Source: Blasia pusilla
Taxonomy: Eukaryota > Marchantiophyta > Marchantiopsida > Blasiales
Assembly: GCA_050084515.1 (NCBI GenBank)
Contig: CM114272.1
Coordinates: forward strand, 3,038,001 to 3,102,000
Direction: 5' to 3'
DNA length: 64,000 bases
Positions 46,891 through 56,900 of this stretch are shown one piece after another; within the stretch, counting starts at the first letter, position 1; each line of letters begins with the position of its first letter. The notes beneath the pieces were generated by a model. That model searched no databases and was not told where the DNA came from. It worked only from the letters and a program-made list of their open reading frames with translations. The position numbers and the translations under genes were made by a program.

Positions 46891-47105
46891 CTAGAAGGAT
46901 TGGGACTCCTCGAGGACCTGGAAGTCTCCAGTCAGCCTGTAAGGTGCCCGCTGGATTCGGGTCCGACCACTTGCAGCTCCCTCTCCCTGGACTCGTATTT
47001 GACGACATCGAACCGGATGGTCCGGTACCTGTTCGCCTGCATCAGGCATACGCTCGCGATCAATACGCTGGCGATCAGAATCAACACCAAGTTACCGCGG
47101 ACCGT
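46891..47105 (-). pseudogene. Dirigent-like pseudogene with internal deletion, copy 7
   Basis: On the minus strand the family start ATG is ACG (47,105-47,103), followed by a recognisable signal-peptide-like region (ending VCLMQA) and an N-terminus to GPESSGH. The sequence then jumps at about 46,940 to the last codons (YRLTGDF-like, ending ESQSF in another frame) and the stop at 46,891. About 350 bp of the central barrel are missing and the frame is lost. The 3' block (GATCTTGCAATTGAC) and promoter remnant (GTTAAAAAGCCC, GATCAGATGAGGCTCATGAG near 47,350) remain. Confidence 0.8.
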
Positions 47106-48150
47106 GGTTACAGCAGTGGAGAACAGGAAGGTATGTGCATAGAGTCAACATTTACATAGTCATGCATTCATTGAATGAAATAAACCATGGCTTGGAGATG
47201 CGAAAGCAAGTTGTGGAAACCACTACAATACTCGCGCATGACTTGAACAACTCAGCGGTGAGGAGACATTGAAGACAATGCTCGCTTAGTGGAGACGAGT
47301 GTTAAGGATTGAGACAAGGCTCTCGTGGAACTCATGAGCCTCATCTGATCTCGCGGGCTTTTTAACACTCCACGTACATACGGATTAGATGACAATGAAG
47401 AGTCATGCAACAATTTTGGGGAACCCGTAAGCGATCATGGTGAGCGAGCAGGTGAAAAGAGGCCACTCATACATTTCATTGCATCCGGACCATACTGTGA
47501 TATTCTCATCATGCGAAAGAAAAACGCTAATCCTCTGTTACCAAAAAATCATAGGCTCTCATATTAGATTACAAGTCCAAAGTAGTCGCTCATCTTTTAA
47601 GGAAAAAGAAAATTTGCAAGTTGTCGAGTTTCTTACCACCCCGTAGGTTCGTTTAGATCATCGTTGATATGATACTGGCGAGCAGAGGCTCATTGTCCTC
47701 CATTGCCAAAGGAGTATGTGGAGGGCGGCTCGAGATGAAGGTACCACCCAACAGGGCACTCATGTTTTAAAATGCCTGACCTTACCCAGCTTTTATTCGA
47801 CTTCGGTGTGGAGTCCTGTTTATGAGTGCTTGGAGTTTGGTTGACGTTCAACTATACGGATGTAACGGATGCAGAGGTGGAAAAGCATTGAAGACAAAGT
47901 TTTGAAAGTTTCACTAAATCTCTTTTCTGTTCAAATTAGAAGTGAGGTAAAAGTGTGAAATATAGTGTTTTTAGATCTTAAGAAATTTCCCAAGCCCTAC
48001 ATTTCCTAAGATGTTTCTTATTGTCCATTTCACAAAGCTTGTAAATTTTCTGGATTCTATAATGTAGTGGCTCACTACCCTGCCAATCGGGTAGTAGGTC
48101 ATAGGTTAGCGGCTCTGAAATCTATTGGATGACAAATAAACCCGTCACCA

Positions 48151-48265
48151 GCTGAGGCAGATATGTGCGGCATAACGATCGGATACTGAACGTGATCAGC
48201 TGAGGCTAGAGGTAGATATGTGCGGCATAAACCTTGCCTGACACGACGATCGGATACTGAACGAG
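48151..48265. repeat. Direct duplication with insertions
   Basis: GCTGAGGC...AGATATGTGCGGCATAA...CGATCGGATACTGAACG occurs at about 48,151-48,192 and again at 48,200-48,263. The second copy carries two short insertions. Confidence 0.7.
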
Positions 48266-48415
48266 ATATCTCGAAGTAATATGGTTACTTGATTACTTGA
48301 TTTAATGAGACTTGTACACATGCCTTTGCTTTGCACACTCACTTTGCTGCATGAGTGAGAACAATCATCTTCCGACCAAGGACAGGCTGAAACCCTGAAA
48401 TTCAGTTCCCCGAGC

Positions 48416-48421
48416 TTTATT
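48416..48421 (-). terminator. Poly(A) signal of copy 8
   Basis: AATAAA on the minus strand in TTGGAAATAAAGCTCG, 290 bp after the stop; same context as copies 2 and 4. Confidence 0.55.
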
Positions 48422-48710
48422 TCCAATGCTTCCCAAGCTCTTCTGTCACTCGGGCAACAACACACAAAACACCTTTACACAAATCTGCCGAACCCTAAGC
48501 TATCTCACGATAACCACCGCTCTTGGCTTTCCTTCGGAGCGTGAACTACCCCCACAACCCACCCCACGGAATCCAGGCTCAAGTTCCAGTTACCATTGAC
48601 TCGCACATCTCAAAAGTCGCACTCTTTTGAAGATCTAATCACATCAGCGCACTACTCCCTCGATCTATCACGCTTCCAAGCTAGTCCTTGAGCGCAGTCA
48701 GTTGCAAGAT

Positions 48711-49289
48711 CTAGAAGGACTGGGATTCCTCGCGGACTTGGAAGTCCCCGGTAACCCTGAAAGTATTCTTCTCGAGACTCTCGTACCTCACGACACCGCG
48801 AGCACCGGCAAGTCCTCTGGTTCCACCGACGATGGCTAGCTCAAGCCTCCTGCTTTCCTCTCCGCGACCTCTGCTCCACAAACCCCTGAGGTGTAGCTGG
48901 GCGTTGGCAAATCTCGTGTCTCCGTTGATCTCAGCGTTCTCACGGAACTTAATGGTGGAAACAAGTTCGGCCTGGTTGTTGTTGACGAAGAAATACAGTC
49001 CGCTGACATCTCCGATGCGCTCGGACTCATGGTCAGAGTCACGTTCGGAATCCTGCTCCTGGGTCACCCTGTTCGAGTACACAAATCCCTTGCCTCGGTT
49101 GTTGTCCCTGTCGGCAAACATGCGTAGGCGCCCGCTGGACTCGGGTCCGAACACTTCCAGCTCGTTTTGGCTGGACTGATGCTCGAAGATTTCGAAGTGG
49201 ACGTTCCGGTCTCTGTCTGCCTGTACCAGGCATATGCTGGCGAGCAGCATGCAGCCGGCCAGAATCGAGAGCATGTTTCCTCGGGCCAT
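48711..49289 (-). CDS. Secreted dirigent-like protein, copy 8 (192 aa)
   Basis: Inverted duplicate of the 45.1 kb gene with the same length and subtype. The signal peptide ends LVQA at 24. It shares GRLRMFADRDNNRGKG and the SERDSDHESERI insert, then has SGLYFFVNNNQ, FANAQLHLRGLW, LAIVGGTRGLAGARG and end ESQSF. It differs mainly at the barrel centre (ELVSTIKFRENAEINGDTRF; SRGRGEESRRLELAIV). There are no mature cysteines. The start is the ATG at 49,289, 29 bases after the predicted acceptor on this strand. Promoter, intron and 3' flank all match those of copy 6 in inverse orientation, so the duplication took about 1.1 kb or more. Dirigent-like role inferred. Confidence 0.82.
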   Translation of the reverse strand: MARGNMLSILAGCMLLASICLVQADRDRNVHFEIFEHQSSQNELEVFGPESSGRLRMFADRDNNRGKGFVYSNRVTQEQDSERDSDHESERIGDVSGLYFFVNNNQAELVSTIKFRENAEINGDTRFANAQLHLRGLWSRGRGEESRRLELAIVGGTRGLAGARGVVRYESLEKNTFRVTGDFQVREESQSF

Positions 49290-49317
49290 ACTTAGAACTG
49301 CTTAGACTAATTTAATC

Positions 49318-49583
49318 CTGCGAGAATCCACGAATATGTAAGGATGAGCCAACTCCAACAAGACTGCTTGTGCATGTCAAGACACCAACCTTATCACCCT
49401 AGAAGAATCAGTACACATGAGGGAAGTAAACTAGTCCAGAATGTGAGCATGAACTAATAAATGAAGAACTCCAATCTGGACAAGTCAACCGATCGCTCAA
49501 AACCCAAGCTTTAGGAAGGAAAACAGGAACTAGTCAGTCATGTGCGAAGAAAATAGCACAAAAGACATCGAACGTTCACTTAC
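49318..49583 (-). other. 5' UTR intron of copy 8
   Basis: Donor TTCA|GTAAGTGAACG and acceptor TTCTCGCAG|GATT on the minus strand (266 bp). Confidence 0.6.
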
Positions 49584-49651
49584 TGAAGAGATCTGCCAAG
49601 ACTGTCTCCGAAGCTCTTGATGACTTGATGCAAAGCGCTCATCTGGCGAAC

Positions 49652-49719
49652 TATTTATAACCAGATTACCAAGCGTACGAGTATTCTGGGGGCAGGACTC
49701 GCCCATGCAATTCACGTGA
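49652..49719 (-). promoter_or_regulatory. Promoter of copy 8: G-box and TATA
   Basis: TATAAATA at 49,659-49,652 followed by GTTCGCCAGATGAGC, and CACGTG at 49,719-49,714 followed by AATTGCATGGG. The element order and spacing match copy 6. Confidence 0.65.
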
Positions 49720-49729
49720 GCCAACAAGA

Positions 49730-51040
49730 AGGTTCGTGCATACCACGTGGAGCTGTTGGTGACGATGGAGGGGTTCAGTATAGAGCATGCACTTGCTACA
49801 GTGAAGCTGGTCCTTCTTTTGCAACAATTGTGAAGCATGCAAGAGAATTGAGGCAGCCAACCTAGAGCCTAAAGAATATTCGTAATGCGAGTGATTTCTG
49901 GAATTCCTGGATTTTTCGGCCAGAAATCATTAGCATACTTACCTTAAACATTTTCTCTGCGTGAAAGAACACCCATTCCAGTGCGACAAGACTGTCTGTG
50001 GCCAAGGACAATAATGCAGAGGATTACTTATCTCTTTTTCTTTTTCCACTTCAAATTTGACACGCACACGGTTAGGAGCTGCACTAGAATCTTAACTTTT
50101 CTTGATGCTCAACCACTCAACTATCCCAGGTCGAGTGGTAAGATGAAGCTGTTGCATGGTCAAAATTCAATTCAGTAGTATTGACATCAAGGTTCGCATA
50201 TTTTTCTATTTGGGTTTTGAAGTCATTAAACCAACGACAGTCCTGAAGAGTTTTCCCGATCCTCCTCTTAGATACATGAGCCCTCACCTCACCTCATGCT
50301 TTCTTCCTCTTCTCATCGTATCTGATGCCTTCGTTCACTGCTGCCTTTTTCTTCGAGTGATAAGGTCACTTGTACTACACATGGTGTTTCGCTTACATTT
50401 GTTCGATAGGACCACGTATGTAGCGCATGCTGTGGGCTTGTGAATCGACAAAGTCGGTGTCGAGATCTTGGCTTACAATAGCTGGGTCGACGTAAATTTA
50501 TTGTGATCCTTATTAATTTGAGTGGAGTCATGGAGGAGATAAAAATCTCGTAGAAGAATCTGCAACTATGTAGCTATGGCCTGCAATGACATACTCTAGG
50601 TTCTTTCCAACTGTAGTCTTCACGCAGCCGTACAGGCATCCTTAGAAACTACAGGAAGATTTTTCATACAATATTGGCTGAAGCGTGAAGAGTACAACTT
50701 CGGTGAAAAACCATAGTCATATCTTTAAGAGATTTTTAGTCATGATCGCGTAATAGTGGAGAAATGAAAGAGGAAATGTAAATTTTATTCATATGCAATG
50801 AAGGTTTTGGCTCAGGATTAATTAAAGGATGGAAGTTTTTTTTTTGTTTCAAACGATCGACCGCTCAAAATCTCTTCGTTAACGCAATATGATACCGTGA
50901 TTTCAATCTCTCTGAAGAAGACGTTCGTGATTTGACATGCGGCCCATATTTTTAAGGTCACTGAACAAAAAGGTTACCACAATGAGTAGCTGGTCATGAG
51001 AACATGCATGCATCACCAATTCAGAACCGGAAACAGAGAG
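49730..51040. other. Intergenic, no gene recognised
   Basis: Short frames only. The right end (from about 51,040) is the 3' flank of copy 9. Confidence 0.45.
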
Positions 51041-51311
51041 AATGAAATTCGCGAGTTTTATTTTCAACTGGCAAAGGCTTCCAGGGAATCTCTTCTCTCC
51101 GTTCCTCATACACCAATCAAGTATAAGCTTAGTCTTCACACGAATCCGCTAGAGACAACTAGAATGGTGCGAAGCTCATATACCAAACGATAAATTCGGC
51201 TACCTCAACCACAAACACCCAGATGGGTGGGAAATAGAACTCGAATTGAGTCACACATCAGCCAGCTACTCCCTGGATCTATCACGCCTAGAGCTATTTC
51301 CATTGGCTGAT

Positions 51312-51873
51312 CTAGAAAGACTGGAACTTCTTGTGGGATTCGTCGTCAACTTGGATATTCACCGTCAGCCTGTAAGTTTCCCTCTGGATCCTCTCGTATC
51401 TCACGACGCCGCGAGCGCCAGCAAGTCCTTGCGTTCCACCGACGACGGCCAGCTCCTGGCTCCTTTCCTGACCACCACGTCTGTTCCACACACCGCTCAA
51501 GTGGAGCTGAGCGTTGGCAAATCGCCTCTCCTCGTTGATCTCGGCGTTCTCACGGAAGTTGATGGTGGCAACCTTCTCCACCTGATTGTTGTTGATGTAA
51601 AAGTACAGACCGCTCACATCGCCGATACGCTTGGATTCGGAATCCTTGTCCTCGGTCACCCGGTTAGAGAACACGACTCCTCTGCCTCGGTTCTGATCTC
51701 TGTCGGAGCTGAGGCGTTCCCTGGACTCGGGTCCGAACACGTCCAGCTCGTTGTCGCTCGTGCTCGAAGATCTCGAACCGGAGGTTCTCGCTTCTTTCGG
51801 CGGCCTGTACCAGGCAAACGCTGGCCAGCAGCACGCAGCCGGCAAGAACCAAGAGTATGTCACCTCAGGCCAT
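51312..51873 (-). pseudogene. Dirigent-like gene with early stop and 5-bp deletion, copy 9
   Basis: Closest to copies 1 and 3. The third codon is TGA (ATG GCC TGA). The frame then continues through a signal peptide ending LVQA and an NLRFEIFEHE segment to about 51,757, where five bases are missing relative to the GAGTC(C/A)AGC seen in relatives and the frame shifts. The rest reads cleanly: NELDVFGPES, GVVFSNRV, SGLYFYINNNQ, FANAQLHLSGVW, ELAVVGGTQGLAGARG, to the stop at 51,312. The C-terminus DESHKKFQSF has two extra residues compared with relatives. Promoter, intron signals and poly(A) signal remain, so it may still be transcribed. Two sequencing errors are an alternative explanation. Confidence 0.8.
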
Positions 51874-51907
51874 GGTTTACAGATTCCTCAAGGAAAAGTT
51901 TTGAATC

Positions 51908-52098
51908 CTGCAAGACTCCACTCAAATTTATAAGTAAAATTACCTCAAACCAACTGGTGCTAAGACCTATACATCGACTGCTTTAACTCACATGCACACA
52001 GCAGGAGACGCGATGCGCAATGCTGTACAAGTGAACAAATCACTCTAAACTGAAAAAAAAAGGCAAGGAGAAGAGGAACGAATTAGTAGAGTGCTCAC
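51908..52098 (-). other. 5' UTR intron of copy 9
   Basis: Donor GATAA|GTGAGC and acceptor GTCTTGCAG|GATT (191 bp). The donor variant is the same as in copy 3. TATAATT at 52,180-52,174 follows CTGCGG, a weakened form of the CCGCGG-TATAAAT of copies 1 and 3. Confidence 0.5.
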
Positions 52099-52827
52099 TT
52101 ATCGAAGAGGATGGTCGGAACAATTCTTCGAGGCTGTCTTTGATTTGATGAAATGTAATTCATCTTGTGGGTTAATTATACCGCAGAACTCCGAGGTAAG
52201 CAAACTTTTTTACAAGTTTTCTGGAGTAAAGATGATTCTCTAGGAGGTGTTAGTGATGGCTATTCGAATTGTTCAAAAGGGGCCTCGGACTGGTTACGTT
52301 GTACCCAAAGCGAACTGTGTGGTACGAGAGACTAAAAGCGCGCAGGCCCATGGTCTGGCCGTGCATCTAGAGTTCGGTAGGCAGCCTAAGCTCAGAGACG
52401 GTCCAGGGGAATGTAGGGTTGCATATTCTCGGAGCTAATGACGAAATCTAATATTCATTATTCCATCGTGATGTCACGTTATCCATAACGCTTGGAGCTT
52501 ACTACCTTTAGAAGAAATCTAATCCTAAATTAGTTGAGCATATTGTCACATTATGTATGACGCTCGGAGCTTACGATCTCTTGGAAATATTAATTTTACC
52601 CTTCAACTATGATTCCATATTCCCCAGAACTTTACTTTCCTCGACACTGTATGCGAGGGTGCAAACTCGCATAATTCATCGTGGAGTTATGAGAAATGAT
52701 GCAATATGTCTGACCGGCTTTCGTCTCGGTACAGACTAGTGCCATGTTGAATCTATTTAAGTGTGGGTATTCCCACGTTTACCTCAAGTATTGTGCCTAC
52801 CGTTTTGCTCATCCGGACTATACACTC

Positions 52828-53070
52828 GTGCTGAAGGAAATGTAATTTGAAGTTAGATGAATCCTGTCCATTCAAATAATAATCCGGAGGAGCAGGTAAG
52901 TTCCCCAAGGAGATCCTCGATTTGAATTGGGCAGGTCACCCACTAGTGCTGAATGAGCTGTAATTTGAAGTTAGATTAATCCTGTCCATTCAGATAATAA
53001 TCAGAAGGAGCAGGTATGTTCCCCATAGAGATCCTCGATTTCAATTGGGCAGGTCACCCACTGGTGCTTT
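52828..53070. repeat. Tandem repeat, 118-bp unit, two copies and an end
   Basis: GTGCT begins units at 52,828 and 52,946 and starts a third fragment at 53,064. Each unit includes TAATTTGAAGTTAGAT, TCCTGTCCATTCA, AGGAGCAGGTA and GGGCAGGTCACCCACT. The copies differ at several sites. Confidence 0.8.
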
Positions 53071-53957
53071 AAGAGAACAATTTTTTAAAACACTGCAAGA
53101 CGAATGGAAAGCGTCGAGGTTGTTGGGAGAGTATCCAATGTTCAGTTCCATTCCGGGGACAGTTGAGTGGTTGTGCATGCGGAGCAGGAAAACTGACCTA
53201 GAACCCCGTGACGTAGCGCGCTCGTGTCAGCGCCATTTGCATGCGACAGATCTAGAAATGCAAGTGACTGTATTCCAGAGTCTTCTTGGTCCAGTTGGTC
53301 ACATGAGGGAAGATCCGCGTTTGTCTCTACTAAGTCCTGAGCCCGTCGACAAGAAAACGCCGCGGCGTCTTTCTGTGTCTTTCCACCTAGCCCGGGACGT
53401 GAGGTGTCGGTTGGTTTTTGGATGGTCATGTGGGAGCTCACTGGCCCAGACGGAAGAAGTTGACCACTTTTTGACAAAAATCATCTAAATGCATATGCGT
53501 TCTCGGATAGTGATGGAATAGATTGATCGACTCTATGAATTCGATTTTATAAGAACTTCACGAAACAAGAGAAACCTCCAAAGGAAATTATAGCGCACCA
53601 TTCTAAAATAACCTCTGTTCAAAAGAGAAGCCTAAGTAGAACTACCTAGGAATGATGGGGCTCGCGCCAAATCAGAAAGGGTTTCCTCCTGTAAGTTTCA
53701 AATTCCGTCGACACATGGAACTACTTCTGAAGCACTTCGTTAGCACGATGGATCATGACGCCGAAGCCGGTGATTGGCAGTCGAACGACTTCCGTGTTGG
53801 ACCTGATTAATCATTTACGCTCTTCACGGTTGGATCTTTATCGCAGTTGATGCAGAAATGAGCAGACCTACACGAATGTATCCCTGGGATGCAAATCCTG
53901 GACAAGACATCTTCGAGGAACCAAGGCTAATGTGCAAAGTTGCTTTGATCACTTACT

Positions 53958-54219
53958 GGAGTTCATTCCATCCGAGATAGGAGTAAGGTTTGCAATGGTT
54001 GTCCTGGTGGGTCCTAAATGAAGGAGTGGATACGCCATTACCCGTGAGCGCCTTGAAGCCGTCGCCGCTCACCGGAGTGACAATCACGCGAAGTCCAGAA
54101 TTTGGCTTCACTTCAAAAATCAGGCTAATCAAGTAGTTTCCATTTTGTTCGGAGGTAATCTTGGAGCTCCAGATCCGACCGGGTTTGTGTGAGACAACGA
54201 TGGAGGGTTGGGTTGTGCA
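53958..54219 (-). CDS. Candidate exon of an unrecognised gene
   Basis: An 87-codon open stretch without an ATG start. It contains SIVVSHKPGRIWSSK, NGNYLISLIFEVKPNSGL, RVIVTPVSGDGFKALTGNG and DNHCKPYSYLGWNEL. It ends at a strong donor consensus, CTCCA|GTAAGTGA (53,957). The alternating hydrophobic pattern suggests beta strands. GC content and codon choice are more like a real exon than chance, but I recognise no family and found no matching exons. A stop (TAG) lies just upstream at 54,220-54,222, with no strong acceptor nearby. Confidence 0.3.
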
Positions 54220-54458
54220 CTATTCTTCGCTCGCTTAAATCTCCGTTCATTAATTTTACATTATACGGAGTGAAGGTAACCCGATGATAGCCTGCTCACC
54301 ATCAAGAGAGAGTTTTGACGAGAAAGAGACTAAGATCTGGCATCTGACTGTGGTGTCTCCCTAGCTAAAAACCATAATGGACGGGTGTGAATAGCAGCTG
54401 GCATATCAAAACCTGGCAATGATTGACGGAAAGTTATGCGTTTACAGTTCTTCCCGAT

Positions 54459-54570
54459 TTACGCGGCGAAACTAGCGAAAATATCACTATCTTTAGAGTT
54501 AAGTTATCTTACGCGGCGAAACGATGCGATCAGAATCTTTGCACGTTTCTCACTATACGCGGCGAAGCGT
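54459..54570 (+). repeat. Three TTACGCGGCGAA motifs, 46-50 bp apart
   Basis: Copies start at 54,459, 54,509 and 54,556. The second and third continue AACGATGCGATCA and AGCGTTGCGATCA. A pair of the same motif lies inverted at 43.13-43.20 kb. Confidence 0.7.
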
Positions 54571-55179
54571 TGCGATCATCTTGGTAGTTAATTTCGCAGT
54601 TGAGCGGAATACAATTTCCGAAGATTAAAAAAAAAATAACAATCATAAAACTAATAATAATATATAGAAAACAATCGATGAATCGATAACCGTACGGTTA
54701 CTACTGGTATGATGGTTGATATTAACTAGTATAGTATAGAGTAGAATATTTAAGACATTTTTCTTACAAAAATTTTCTTCATATTACTAGAAATAATAAT
54801 AGCTGATGATAGCGAAGTCAATTTGGTGTTGTAAAAGATTCGAGGATAATTTTAACTTTTCTGACACAATCCATTTGAACGTCTCCACTGCTCCAGAATT
54901 TAGCGTTCCGAGAGTGTTGTGCTCATTGTGGTCGTTGTTTGCCTTCCTCTGCCCCTTTCAAAATGCGTATTATTCGAAAGCTTGGAGTCCAGACTTTATC
55001 AGTGTAGATGAACAATGCGCGAGCTGAATTGTGTCCCTGATGTGATGAGCTAAGCAAATCGAACATATTTGAATCAGCAATGAAGCTGAGGAAGAATACA
55101 ATCCGACCGATCGAGAGCGCTATCGCTTGGACTGGATCAAAACGTCAGTTCATAAATAATTTTCAGTAATTTGAATCGT

Positions 55180-55550
55180 CATGGGAATTATACTGTAAAC
55201 TCCACTTCTACAATACATAGCGAGACTTTACAAAAGCTTTTATAGATATCCAATTATTGAAGCGATGATGGAGGTTAGTAAATAAAACTAAGCTTATCTG
55301 AATCGAGCTACAATCTATACTGCTACGTCTTCCCTACATTTCGTGATAGTCCCCCAAGCTTGAACTATTCCAGGTATCCATTGAAGCTGTCGTTTTGGAA
55401 ATGCGGTTTGTCCCGATTTGATTAATATCCGTGGCTTGACCAAAGTCTCCAAAGCCATCTAGATCACCGCTGTGATCTCATCGAAACCAAAGCATCATCC
55501 ACATATCTATCGCTAGTAGATCGGAGACGGTTGACTATGGTACGTATGAT
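55180..55550 (-). repeat. Diverged duplicate of 46,320-46,640
   Basis: The 3' flank of a minus-strand dirigent-like relic; see the shared blocks listed for 46,320-46,640. A further partial copy of its CCATT.AAGCTGTCGTTTT block lies at about 55,965. Confidence 0.5.
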
Positions 55551-55639
55551 CTAGAGAACGAAGGAGTATGGTAGTAGCATGAGAGGGATGTTTCAGAGTC
55601 AAATTTGAAGCGGGAAACATGTAGGGATCGGATCGACTT

Positions 55640-55765
55640 TCGTTCCATCTTAATAATATCGGTGTCCTCTGGAAAATTGATGGTAGGAGCGTGCTCAGCC
55701 TGATAGTTGTTGATGTATCAGTAGAGGCTCCTGACATGATTCCGTGCCACTTTTGCGAGCGCTGG
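55640..55765 (-). pseudogene. Dirigent-like relic, copy 10
   Basis: On the minus strand SLY-stop-YINNYQAEH, then TINFPEDTDI, matches the family block SGLYFYINNNQAERVSTINF and onward. At the DNA level, GGAGCCTCTACTGATAC aligns with TGGACTGTACTTCTAC of copy 6. Only the barrel centre is left, and it carries a stop. Flanks on the 3' side match those of copy 7. Confidence 0.7.
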
Positions 55766-56599
55766 ATTGATTGCAAATGCTCGATTAGCACAGTAATCCA
55801 GAAAATTGAAAATTTTATTGATATTCAGTCACTGCACTTGTCTACAACACAGTAGTAAACAAAAGTAAGCTCGTCTCAAACCGAAAACCGTAATGGACCA
55901 CTGTTACATTCTCCTTACAACTCGTTCCTGGTGTACTCCGCCAAGACCGGGCTATTCCGAATTTCCATTAAAGCTGTCGTTTTCAGGTGCGGTGGATCCC
56001 GACTGATCTATATCCCATCCGTGGCTGACACCAAGCGATCTACCCCCAGCCTAAATGCCAACGAGAGCCAATCTTCCACAATCGCCAGAAGATGTGTGAC
56101 TAGTACTACAGTGACGGATAATCTCGACCACGGAGAACAAGGACGAGAAGAATGATGTAGGAGAATAGAAACTTGAAGCCCAAGATCTATAGGCATATTT
56201 GGATGGGACAAGACTGGATCGGAGCAGTCTAGAGATATGTCAAATCGACAGCTTTGGAAACCGTTGAAACTGCGGAAAACAGTTTCAAAGAATGTGGGCT
56301 GTGGCGTGAAGCGTATTCAAAATCTGGGAAACGAGATTGGAGAATTAAGAATCCGTCGGAAATGTGTAATGATTTTCGTATAAGCTGCTAATCACTTTCT
56401 ATTCGTAAAATGGTTCCTCTCCCTTCAATTGTTGTGAACGTCTTACTTATTTTGATATTCAAGTTTCTCGCTTACTCTTTCGGAGCACCAGATATCATGA
56501 AGATGAAACGAATCAACTTTGTTGTCGTTTGTAGCTTGTGAACCTTGAATTCGGAGATGCAAAGGTTAGTTGGATTAGAAATCTCTGGTCCCCACTGGA

Positions 56600-56900
56600 T
56601 CCCTCTAAACTCCCATGGTAAGCACGATTCCAATCACCATGAGAAAGTTGCCTCATCTAAGGTGTACTAGCAATTCTAAATACGCCTTAGCCCCTCCATG
56701 CTTCCGGAAAGTATCATCCTGTAATCTGATAAATACCGTTTCCCCAGAGGATGAGAACAAGCATTTCTTACCGAAGACAAGGCTCGAAACACTAACATCA
56801 GATTCGTGCATTTTATTTTCAACCGGAAATGGGTTTCCAAACTTCTGTCTCTGTCGCTCTCAGAAACAACCATACAACACGATCTGCATACATACATAGG
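56600..56900 (-). other. Orphan 3' flank of a lost family copy
   Basis: The ATTTTATTTTCAACYGG block and following TTTCCA...CT.TCTCT...CATAC match the 3' ends after copy 3 (37.36 kb) and copy 9 (51.06 kb), where they hold the minus-strand AATAAA. The coding part that should follow near 57.0-57.6 kb is absent and mobile DNA begins there. Confidence 0.45.

Noticed and set aside
32700-49289. Allene oxide cyclase as the identity of the gene family
   Set aside because: That enzyme is usually plastid-targeted; these have secretory signal peptides, and the IVGGT..LAGA.G block fits dirigent proteins better. The fold superfamily is the same, so this is a preference and not proof.
53045-53488. 147-codon plus-strand frame as a gene
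   Set aside because: It starts inside a tandem repeat, has no recognisable domain, and the minus strand is also open over the same stretch.
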